A stretch of DNA of 64,000 nucleotides from Petrosia ficiformis. Taxonomy: Eukaryota; Porifera; Demospongiae; Haplosclerida; Petrosiidae. Positions 1-36,400 of this stretch are shown here, piece by piece. Made by a program: the position numbers and the translations under genes. The notes below the pieces were generated by a model. The model saw nothing but the letters and a program-made list of their open reading frames with translations, searched no databases and was not told where the DNA came from. Location of the stretch: positions 8,999,201-9,063,200 of the forward strand of contig OX345638.1 in NCBI GenBank assembly GCA_947044365.1, given 5' to 3'. How positions within the stretch are numbered: the stretch's first letter is position 1; each line of letters opens with the position of its first letter.

Positions 1-328
1 TTTATTTGTAATGTGACACAAATATGGAACCAGTTTAGCAAACATGTTTCGCAACTATAATTAACAGAAATTAATAATGATACTACAATCTGATTGGTCC
101 ATTCAAATTTCTATCACAAATGATGTATACCACAGTATGCCAAAAATGTATGATTTACAGATATATGTAGCGGAAAATATTATATGTAGGTGTGACCAAT
201 TATGTAACATATGGTTAATGTATTTACATGTAGTTATATCGTGATACTTTTTATATATTATCAATGCCACTCATCCATCTGTCTATTTCTGAGTTAAACT
301 GTGTATATTAGTTTGTTCACACATGTAC
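1..328. other. USP9X-like intron, no exon recognised
   Basis: AT-rich sequence downstream of the last recognised donor at 328. I looked on the minus strand for the next USP9X block (an RGAFAKLIVFIAHF-like segment) and did not find it. I see nothing else here. Confidence 0.5.
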
Positions 329-24131
<23,803 letters not shown>

Positions 24132-24498
24132 CAGAGAAGTTCCATGTGGTGAACACGTGATCTGCGTAATAGCCGAAATTTCATTTTGCGCAGTGATCCA
24201 GTCGCGAGGATCCAGCACAAACAATAAAATTAATTTTGAATTTAAATTATTTTATCTGTAAAGAAAGGGTTACACAACAGGTATTCCTATATATGTGCTC
24301 CCCTATTGAAATTCAAAGTGTAAAAGCTCACAGTGAAAGCGGATGGTATCCATGCAGGGTTCATTTATTATTAGCACAGCAAACTGAAAGTAATTCAGGC
24401 TGTGATCCTCACTCAATATCGCAAGATTCACGGAAATGTCCGAAATTAGTATATCTTAGTGTGGCTCGTTCGTCTCTTCGCTTCGCAAAGAAGGAACT
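24132..24498. promoter_or_regulatory. Shared head-to-head promoter region
   Basis: Only 367 bp separate the minus-strand ATG of the eIF2A-like/USP9X-like gene (24131) from the plus-strand ATG of the death-domain gene A (24499). The part next to the minus-strand start contains an E-box-like cacgtg (24153-24158) and several CpGs (tgcgtaat, tcgcgagg). The part next to gene A has cgttcgtctcttcgcttcgc. No TATA box is convincing on either side. A bidirectional promoter is an inference from spacing. Confidence 0.5.
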
Positions 24499-27400
24499 AT
24501 GTCATCTGAAGATCGTCTTCTTTGTGAGTATTGATGTATTGTATTTGTACATATGTATTATGTTATTGTTTTGTATCATAACAGGTCTTCAACCTGATTT
24601 TAATGAGGTATATCTGACAACCATACAGTTCAGTGCTAAATGGGAAGATATTGGAAGTAGACTTGGTATCGCAAAACCTACCATTGATATTATAGCACGT
24701 GATAACAGCAGCGTTACTGGATGTATGTCAGCTATGATTGCATCATGGTTGAAGAGGGAAAGCCCAGGACAACGTCTACCAACCTGGAGGAATATGTGCA
24801 CTGCTATTGCTAGTGTTGATCTTACTACTGCTGAGAGTATTGCTGCCGCCAAGGGATTCCGCATCATGCCTACAGGTAGATTATATAATTATGTAAACGC
24901 ATATGCTAATTATATATGCTTTCTGAATTAATCATGTATTGATATTTTAAAAGGGCTTTAACAAACCTGATATTCACAAAACTTACCATCAACAAATTAC
25001 AACCAACTCTTAATGTCATGCAATAATGTAGTGTTAAAGAGATAGATCCTTCATTCAGGAGAACAAGATGATTATTTAGGGATAAAGAAGTATCCCTGTG
25101 ATTGAATTCAACTTCAGTATTAGATTATTGTTATCTGAAATTTAATTTTCAAATTCTTTTTTTATAACCATTCAGGATGATGTAGTTACTTTCTTTGCTG
25201 GCTGGTTGGTCTTGAGCATGCTTATTTTGCTATTAATTGATCACATGACCATGACAGTCTAATATTATATAATTGTACCATCAAATGTTATCCACATAAA
25301 GAATGGTTATTCGGGCCAGGCCTGCATAAAAATAATGGTAGCACTTGTTTTACTGTTACACTTAACCCCTCATTAGTGTTATATAATTATGCAGTTATGA
25401 CTAGGAGTGGTATAATTGTAGTTCAAAGAATGACAATATTAACCTTCAAGTAGTATGAAAGATTTCCTACCTGTGATATACAGAACAAATCTTGATTTGA
25501 TTGTAGTTCCACTTCTTGTGTGGTCATATATAGGATAATATTCATTACATATTTGAGAGAATATTCATAATTATTATAATCATGTTACCATAGTGATGAT
25601 TTGTTCAAAATTCATAAAACTGTTACATAGTATTCAATTTCAATAAGAATCATCATATTATAGTTTAATTTAGTTTAGTTCTAGTAAAGAATTAGTTTAT
25701 TTTTAGTTTTAGTATCTATAGTTAACGGAACTAAATGTATTTAGTTGTAGCACCAAAATACTACTGGCAGAAGAAATCTACTCCAAATTTCATTGATATT
25801 ATTTATAACTATGTAGATTTTGTTATTACATCATCACAAACACAAGGAAGCTATAAGGATAGAAGGCAGAAGAATACTCTTAAATAATCTCATAATAACA
25901 AATAATAACAGACTATCTTTATTATTTATTACAAGAGCCTGGAAATACATGAAGGTTCAAAACTGTCATTGTAAAAACTGTTGTCCACATCAACACTCAA
26001 CGGCCACTATTATCCCAAGTTAAAATGTGCACACTAACTTTCACATGATACAATATACCAGGAGCTTGTGAATTTTTAACTTCCTTTGTTGGAAAGAAGA
26101 GTTGATCAGATAGCCTTAGGTGTAAAATTTATGCTTTGCTACCAGCAGGAACATAGCAAGGCGAGTGCTTGAATGTTTAGTAGTCCAAAGTGCAACGCCC
26201 AAACTCTTACTTACCTTTATAACCTCCACATTTTACACAACACAACCTTCTAACTTACGTAGTTAGAAAGAAGACCTTATAACAAAGTCATAGATACAAA
26301 AATTGTGCTTTGTTAGTTGGAGGAAAGGGATGAAGTGAAATACACGGGCCAACTGCAGAAACAATACAAATGAACAGATGTTTATTTGCAGCCACTTAAC
26401 CACTCTAGTGCCCTTGCAACGTGTGACCATTCTAGGGTCCTTTGGGATATATGACCACTCTAGGAGCCCTTGGAACGTATGACTGCTGTAGGCGCCCTTG
26501 TCATTAGGTAAACTTCTCATACAGTCCTAGATCTTTTCATCATTATAATAAAAGGTCACCCTCGAGGTCGTCACACAGTTGTATACTAGTGCATGTGTGC
26601 ACTTAGCTATGTCCACAATAATTTTTTTGTGAGCTAGCGTGCACTCAAAAATCAGCGATCCGGTGATCCAGGTGATCCAGGTTGGACACTGTCCCTTACT
26701 TAAAGGTAGATTTTTTGGGGATTTTGCAGTTCCACTTCTTGTGTGGTCATACTAATGACATTTAATATTCATGTGCTATTGCAATTTATGTTAGGATAAG
26801 GAGAACAGTATTCATGTGCTTATTCTTTAAAGTGACAATGTTATTGTAGCTTGTTGACATGGAAACCAGTATATTGATGTGTTATATACTATATTGTGTA
26901 AATCAACTTTACAATAATTTATTATTACAATTTGCCTATATGCCCATATGCCTATACCCCTATATTTCATAATCCAAATTGCCTATATACAGATCGAATC
27001 CAATATTGTCTGTGTGAAATATATAGTTGTATTCATCTAGTTTACAACTGTTCATACATGGTGCAGTGTTAATTATTCTATTGTTCGTGTACTATACATT
27101 CAGCCCAAAGTACACTGCAAAAATAGAATTGTTAAAATAACAAATGTATTGGTTAGTATAGTTGCAAGGATTTAATAATTAGTTGGTTGTTCAGTATCCA
27201 TACATCTAATGCCATAGTTACATTTTACTAATTATATTAAAATACATAAAACATACATATGTACCAATTATAATCAATTTTCATGCCTAACATCTCATAT
27301 TAGATGCACAAAAAAGGTTCGGAAACCCAAAATAATTTCACTAAAATATTTATCTGCTTATTTGTATATCTATTAGACTAGATAGGGAATTGCAAGGATT

Positions 27401-30400
27401 ATAATAACATAATTATATATCACCATGTAGTCATAGCAACCTACACAACCAATTAAATTACAATTTCCTCATCTGTACTAACCAATAAGTTACTTATTTT
27501 AACAATTTATTTTTGCAGTGTACATTGTACATGTAGTTACAGGCATATTCAGCCTTGGTTGCACACATCTTCAGATTGTACTTGTACAGTTTGACAATAA
27601 TGTAATCTGCAAAGCCTGAAAAATATTGTGTAAGCTGTATAGGCAATGTATACGCAAAGCAGTTGCCTATACTGATACTCTGCCTCTATTCAGATCCCTA
27701 TACTAGTATAGGTGTAACCCTAATTACATCATTATAAACCAAGAGCTTTTGACAGAAAGCAGAAGAATATCCTGTCATTATGGGTTCCTTATATAAACTA
27801 TAATATGCAAATTAAGATTATAGTTATGCTTAGAACATAGTACGTTTAATATTATGCAATTGATGTTTTATTTCTCATAGATATGCCTCATCAAGATGAT
27901 GTTTCCCTTTCTCCTCCACCCAATGAAATACCCAAACCCAAACAGGTAATATTTTAAGCAAGGAAAGGAAATAATATAATAGGATTATTGTGTGGAAAAA
28001 ATTGTGCTTGTAGTATATTATGGTTAGGATATGGACTGTATCAAATTCTCAACACAAACCTATTATGTCAGGGCCAGGAGAAGCACCCCGGCCAATCTCT
28101 TTGCAACTAAATATTATCACACGAATACAGTTAACATGCCACCATGAATATTAATTAGATGTCAAATAGTTTGGCATGCACTCCACAAACCCAACTTAGC
28201 ATTGTTAATACCTGTTAGCTTCTCCTGGGTCTGTATGTAATATATATATCAGAGAGTACGGTAGTACTCTCTATGTAGGGATGCCACGGAAAAAAAATGG
28301 CCGCCCATACATTTCAGGTGGTACTAGGGAGTGGGCGGATGCGACTCCAATCAGTTTCAAAATAGAATATTATATAATATGACTCTAACCTGGTGTAGTA
28401 GCAACCTTCATATCTTCTAATCACCTTTATAGGGTCCTGGAATTGATAAAACATATATAAAATGTCCATTTTTGCAATCTCAATAAGTACAAAACCGAGA
28501 AAGCCACGCCCACCAATCATGGCGTGCACCAAGTACAATGCATTTACAGAAAACAAATAGAGCCGTTTTCTGGAAATTCATTTTACTTTTATAGTTACAA
28601 GAGGCTGAAGAAAGCTGAATTCTGTAGCTTTTCACTGAAACCATAAAATCTACCTTTCTAGGCACTATCAAACTCCGATCTTTCTCAGAGAGCAACTACA
28701 GTTACCCGCCATTGTTTCCCACCCACCGCCCCCTCCACCACCCATGAAACTATCAGTCAAAACATTTAGGCCCAATAATTATACCCCCGGGTGGGTGTGG
28801 CTTCCAAAAAATACAGAATGGAACCAGATTGTATGCAGCAAGAAGCTTGCAAGACTAGAAACTGATTGGAGTAGCATCCGCCCACGGAAAAGACTACAAC
28901 CTTCAATTGCAAGTGATAACCTGAAATCTCTGGTAATATACACAGATAGGTTTTAATACACTCATACCTGATCATATCTAGTGTTTTTATGACTACCAAC
29001 ATCTTCTAAATGGCCAAAGACTGTCGTTATGGTAGAGAACCGGCGAGTGGCAAAACTGGCAAAATCTTCATCATATTAATATTAATATTTTTCAGACAAA
29101 TCATTTTTTTGTTTGTTAAAATATTACAATGATTCTAGCACCATTCCAGTCGCATTTATAGTAAAATTCTGGTCTACAAGTATCGAGATGATATCTACAG
29201 ATAGGCTATGAAAGAAGACAGTCTCAACGACTGCAAAGATTTGATCTAGAATTGGACGCCATTTTCCTACGAGGAATTTAATTACGCATGCGCATTCGTG
29301 TACTCGGAACATGGAAGCTGAAGTGTTTGTTGCATAAGCATAGTGATAACATTTGTGAGCAAATACATTTTTATAATAATGAATATAATAATTATTAATA
29401 ATAAAGCCATTGTATAATAATATTGTATACTATGATAACCATTGGAATACTGAATGGTTGACACAGTGACTGACACTACTTCTTGTAGGATGGCAGACGG
29501 TGCTGTAAGTGAAATAGAGAATATACTGTAAGTGAAAGAGAATGATAATCAATACATAAATACAAAAGACTGACTTTTATTGATGAACAAATTTTAATGC
29601 ATTTATTTTTGTATGATTCCATAATGATATATTCTTCAATCTACAAAAAAATATTCACACCATTCAGAAAAACAAGTGTATATAGAGAAAAAAACATCCC
29701 TATATTTGCTTTGTGATGACTATGTATTAAGCATTGCTGATGGTACTAGTGTCTCTACCTTTCTGTGTACTCCTGGGGCCTGAAGACGTAAGTGTAAGCC
29801 TAATTGCAGTCTAAATACACAGATGTCTGATGAACTGACTGAGGTACTCCTTCAAGGTTCTAAATGATGACTTCCTCGTGTCTGAAACTCAACAACTTAT
29901 CATACTTACTTGTTAAAGATTCTTGCATAATATCTATACTGTTTCTCTGCTATATACAACAGTTATTAGCAGTTTTACATCCTTTCTGAATCTTCCTGGC
30001 TGGTCTGTAGCTCAAACGCGCGTTCTTTTACGCGCCACGCCCATTAATTGACCGAGCCCCCCCCCCCCGGGAATGACGCAACTTCCTTAACTACGTATAC
30101 AACGCATAGTCGCGCAAGTGACACAAGAATATAATTATATAATTATAATTATATAATTATATACATTAAACCCCGTGAAAAGCAATTATAGGGATGGCCC
30201 TACGGGCCATAAAAAACAATGGAAACAAGAATAATAAAAAACATTTTCAATAAAAATGAAAGAAGATGTAGGGATGTCAAAACCCAAAAAGCATGTAAAC
30301 AAGGTTGGGAAGCTAACAGGACCCAAAATCACTTCCATATAACCCTACATAAGTACAGCTCTGTATTTTGTTTTATAGCAGTGTAAGTGCTTATGTAGGG

Positions 30401-33400
30401 TTATATGGAAGTGATTTTGGGTTCTATGTTAGCTTCCCAACCTTGTTTGCATGCTTTTTGGGTTTTGACATCCCTACATCTTCTTTCATTTTTATTGAAA
30501 ATGTTTTTTATTATTCTTGTATATATTAGGGCTGAAACGAACAGTACTTTTTTGTTTCCGGATATTCGCTTAGTTTAATGAATGAATATCTGGATATTTG
30601 CTTGTTTTCAATGAAATAATGTCACAACGCATTTCTAGTGAAATATCAAATGTTAGCTCACTATTTGCTGTAACCAATTACTATAGATGTTTATAACAAC
30701 TGCCAAAGTTTTCTAAACTATCCATTCAGTACTCTAAAAAAAGCCCATAGCATAGGGCAAGAAACTTTTCCGCGGCCATTTGATTGCAATTATAATACCA
30801 CGTGTACAATTTCTGTACATGTGCAAACATTAAACGAATATCTGAATGCTAAAAATACATCCGGATACCAAAATAACAAGAGAATGTCTGGACAAACCGA
30901 ATATTCGTTTCAGCCCTAATACCATATAGCCGGAAATATTGGCAGACAAAAACTTAAATTCGTCAATATTAAATCCGTAAAATTAAAAATACAGTACAAA
31001 ACCACATGCGATCTTTGCCATGTTGAAGTACTTTCAAAAAAGCGAGAGAAACAATACTCCCTGACGAGAACGACTGTACTCTTCTATCTGCAAGGAAGCT
31101 CAAAGAAGTCAACAAGAAGGTGCAGTAATGCCATAACGTAGAGGTTAGCGGAAGATGCCCAACAACAACAACACCTCTCCTTAGCGCAGCTACAGCATAT
31201 CGATCAAAATCATTGTTTCCTTCTCTTCTGCACTCCCTAGTGCCGGCTTCCATACATTCTTTTAAACACGATGGCCACATAATTATATGTATACAGCTGG
31301 TTGTATTGAAAGTGCTTGCACACGTACATGTACATGTACACGTGTTCAATAAACCCCACCCACACTTAAACTTTAATAAAAAACCATCAAAATTATCTCT
31401 GTAAACTTTTATTTTTCCCTGTTTCTAGGTGAAACCGCCAATATTTTGCTCCGCCAATATTTCCAGCTATATGTTATATACACAAGTTTCCAATGAAAGC
31501 AATATGCATAGTTTTGTCTAATAGGTCAAATGAGATATTTTATTGCACGCTCACATAATAATGTGATTATGCAGGCTTTCAGATAGATATGCCTCATTGA
31601 TATCCTCATGATTCCCTTTCTCTTCTAAGCAATAAAAAGCTAAGTTGGAAAGGTTGTTGTAAAGCTGTTTGTTGCCACAATTAAGAATTGAAAAGCTTCC
31701 TACAAAGTATATCAAACAAAGCTTAAGTGACCCTTACATGAATTATGTCATACCCTCCCTCAATAAATGAAATAGTGTGCACATATATGATAGTGTGCAA
31801 AGTTAATTTCTATTTATCATTCATTCAATTAAATTACATATACAGTTGAATCCACAAGAGTATGAGGCTGACACGTCATATGAAAACATCTCTATGGATA
31901 AGCAAGGTGAGAAATATTTACGAATGGATTACAAAAATCCTATATATGCTGTTTAATGTATAGTTTGAAAGTTATCCACGTGATTGCTTCAACATGGGTT
32001 AATCTGTGTTGTGTAATATTATATATTTGTTTGCGTCACTTTTAATGTATATATAGTTAAGATAGTTATGTTATTCCAAATCTTGGTTTCAGGTCTTGTT
32101 CATTTAAAGCATGTAGGATGTACATGTAAACAATGCACATAGTAGATCTAAAAGACTGTCAAAGACAATACAAAAATGTTTAAAGAATTTGGGAAAAAAA
32201 CAAACATCTGATAATCGCCAACAAAAATCTAAGTGATACATTTATGCGTTTATTGTCTGAATTCTTGTTTGCATAACCATTGGTGTATCATTTTAGCTAG
32301 TCTTGTCCCCATCCACACCCACTATGTGGAGAAGTGTCTGGTGACTTTCTAGCAGTTTCTTGGTTGTGCTGACTAAGCATGTCATGTACTTATTTTGTGC
32401 AGCACACATGGACATTTTACATTGTATGCTCCTGCTTTGTGCATTCAATAATCATGTGTGACTTTATCATGCATGAAACACAACAACCTATTATTTTGAT
32501 TATTTACTCTCCTTACCTTTTAAATGATCTTGTAGGACTTTAGGAATATATTTCATGTAGAACAGCTGGTTATTAGTTTCAGTTTCTACATGAGCTACAA
32601 ACATGTTCTATTACATGCCATGCCCATTAATTGACCAAGCCTCCCTGGAATGACACAACTATCTTAAAAACATATACAATGCATACCTGCATAAGTGACA
32701 CAAGACGAATATATATATAATTATATATAAATAAAATTATATATACTAGCTTAATACCAACTTCGGCGGTTTAAGCTAGGCAAGCATAGTATGCTCTAAG
32801 CATAGTAGTGTAGTATGGTCATTGAAAGAATTATTATCTAGAATCATAACAATAATTAAATTTACATACTACGAATGAATGTATTATAATTTAATAAATG
32901 AATAAACTAAATGATACGTCTCTCCAACTCTGTTCGGTCTTCTCTGTACTTGCCTTCAGTCGTTTAAGATAGTACCTTCTAAGTGTAGTACTCTACAGGC
33001 TCATTCTATGTCTATCTCTATCAGATGTTAGCTGGGCTTCTCTCTCTAGTGTTTGTCTATGTCTATCTCTGTCTATTATTGTTCCGTCAAACGTCTACAT
33101 GCATGAGAATCTCCATCAGATGTTAGCTGGGCTTCTTTCTCTATATCAGTTAGTCTTGTGCACATCAAACGTCTACGTGCGCACACGAGAATCTCCATCT
33201 CAGATGTTAGCTAGACTTCTCCTCTATATCAGTTAGTGTTGTACGTGTTTGTCTATGTCTCTCTCTATCCAATGATCTCCTGAACTCTTTTTCTACTAAT
33301 GTTTCCAAAGATTTTCTCTCTTGTTGTCTAATTCTGTCGCTGATTATTGTCTATCTCTTCTCCAATCTTCTTTATGAATGCACAAATGTCAATTTTACTG

Positions 33401-36400
33401 TCAACGCGTCCTTTTATTACTCTCATTAATGTCTAATTTTCTGGGTCTTTGTTGTGGGTGAATTCAACAGACAGACAACGGTATTATACAGATAAACATA
33501 CATCGAACCCGTAGGAAAGCAATCATAGGGATGGCCCTATGGGCCATAAAAATGATGGTAGCCATCAGTGACAAAAAGCTTATCACCTGAACAAAAATTC
33601 CTTCGACATTTTCACACATACGTCACACAACTAATCATATGATATTTGTGATGACATTACAGCATACTTGGATTTGATTGGTGTACAGGATAAGCATATG
33701 CTTAGTCACTGGACGCTTCTCCATGTAGTGAGTGAGCCTGGGGACGAGACTATATATAAGCTAACTTTCACATAGCTTCTGATGACAGAGAGGATACATA
33801 ATCTTATCCTCAGGGTGTTAACATCAAATTCTGCATTGATTACGAGACGCTGGGAATGAGGGTACTAGTCTATGCTGATGCTAGTCTGGTGAGCAGACCT
33901 TTTGCCTTTGCTTTTACATTCGGACGGGGCAGAGGAAAGATCTGGTGACTCTTGACACGATTTCATGGGCTCTATAGGAATGTTGATAGAGCCAATGAAA
34001 TACAAGTAGTCACATGACTCTAGCCATGAGCACGGGTTTAAATGAAAGAGTCCGTCCAGACAGCTGAAGAGCTAGGCTACACAAATTTAAGGAGGAGGCG
34101 ATACTACACTATTTATACAAGGTAAAGATGTGTTTGTTTCGCTCCCGACTGTAGTGGCAAAGCTTTTGCTACTACTTATTGCCAGTAGTATTCGACATAA
34201 AATAAAGTCATTCTCAAACAAGTGTATATAGAGAAAAAAACATCCCTATGATTGCTTTACAAATTTAAGTGAAGATAAAAGTATCCTTATGACTGCTTTG
34301 TGGTGTCCAGAATTCAGTAATCATGGCTGACTTTATCAAGCATGAAAGACAACAGCTTATTATAGTTATTATTTTGATTATCTACTCTCCTGACCTTTCA
34401 AAGGACCTTGTAGAACTTTAGGAATATATTTCAGGCAGAATAGCTAGCTATTAGTTACAGTGTCTACGTAAGCTCAACAGTCAACAGCTTTCTTTCTGCT
34501 GGTGTGTAGAGCTTGATCGCGCGTTCTTTTACGCGCCACGCCCATTAATTGACCGAGCCCCCGGGAATGATGTAACTTCCTTAACTACGTATACAACCCA
34601 TACTCGCGTAGGTGACACAAACATATATATATATATATATATATAAACATACATTGAACCCGTGGGAAAGCAATCATAGGGATGGCCCTACGGGCCATAA
34701 AAATTGTTTTCCAAAGTATATTGTCATTGTTATCAGTCCTGTGGTAGCGCTGATTTAGCCTTACTTTTGACAGCTTTTCAAGTTTTTGAAAGTAAGGTAG
34801 ACAAAGGAAAGGTGTTTGAAGGTCAGGTGTTTGAAGGTCACAGGTGTTTGAAGGTCAGTACTACCAGCAAGGCCTGATCTAGTGGCTTCAACTTGAAATA
34901 ATTATAGAATGACACTATATGATGCTCCTGGATTGCTCCATACAATCTTTAATTTGCGCTTTGCAGATGGCAAACTCGACAAACAGAGATGTAGTCACAG
35001 CAGCGCTGCCGAAGTGTGGTGAAGTCATGTGACATCTGGATTGATTACATTCCTACGGCCCATGAAATTGTGTCAAGAGTCTCCAGACCTTTCCTCCGCC
35101 CTGTCCCAATACAAAAGCAGAGGCAAAAGGTCTGCTTGCCAGACTATACTGATCCCTGTTCTATACATTATAATTATGTTTGTGTAGCCATAGTAATAAT
35201 ATTCATTAGAGTTTAGAGTGCATATTGATCAGATGTTGCAATTTATGCCGATGATGATAATTGTATTTACATATTCACACACAAGAAGTGTAATATATAC
35301 AGTACTAGTGTTGATAGGTTATATTATACCTTCAGTTACAAATGAGTGATGCAACTCAACATTTTAATATAGATATAAATAGGTTGTGCTACTGAGTGCA
35401 AGTGAAGCAATTCAACATTGTGTATACAAACCCAACACAGTGCATGCATATATCAGAGAGTACAGCTGTACTCTCTATGTAGGGATGGCACCCAAAAAAT
35501 GGCCGCCCATACAGCAAGTGATGAGCTGAAATCTCTGGTATTATACACATACCTATTCATATCTAGTGTTTTCATGACTATCAACACCCTCTAGATGACC
35601 AAAGATTGTCGTTAAGGTAGAGAACTGGCAAAATCTGCTTCATATTTATTTTGCAGACAAATCATTTTTTTTGAACTGTCACAATATACCATTCCAGTGA
35701 CACTCATAGTAAAATTCTTGTCTATTAGATGATATCTTCAGAAAGTCTCAACGACTGAAGAGATTTAGTTTATCTCGAATTGGACATCATTTTAATAAGG
35801 GCATTTATCACGAGCAAATGAATTGGGCATGCGTATTTGTGTCTTGAGAGCAAGGGGTCACTATGTGAAATCAAAGTGCTGGTTCTGTGGGATCAATAGC
35901 ATATTATAATATTTGTAAGCAAATACATTTTTATAAATATAGAGCAACTGAATGTTGCATGACCCTACCTCCCCTAATTGTTGCAGATTTATGTACAAAC
36001 TATAATTATGGGCGGGGTGTTTCATGAAACTTTTGTCAGCTTTATAACTTTTGAAGTATACATGTTCAAAGATTCTCACTTGCTTTGTTGGAAAGAGGAG
36101 TCGTTAAGACAGCTAGTGATGTAAAACTCGTGCTTTGTTAGATGCAGGAAGAGTCTAGAAGACTGAAAGAAGCCACACATAGATGTTTTCTTGCTCTTTT
36201 TGATAGCTTTTAGTATAGTGGAGTAAATATTAGCGAGTGCTCATTTTTGCCACTTCAGAGAAGTGTATACACACCAAATACGAAAGTCTAGGAGTGTTCA
36301 ATTTTTGAGGTACAGTGGGGTCAGACACATAAACACAAGGGCAGAAATTTTTCTAAACCAATTACTGTAATCCTCCTGAAGGGGAAAGGTCAATACTTTT

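Noticed and set aside
24589..24867. Minus-strand frame opposite the death-domain exon
   Set aside because: Mirror frame of a conserved coding exon; no features of its own.
24236..24931. 231-codon frame as the start of gene A
   Set aside because: It crosses the likely promoter and first intron. The short exon at 24499-24523 splices in phase and matches gene C.
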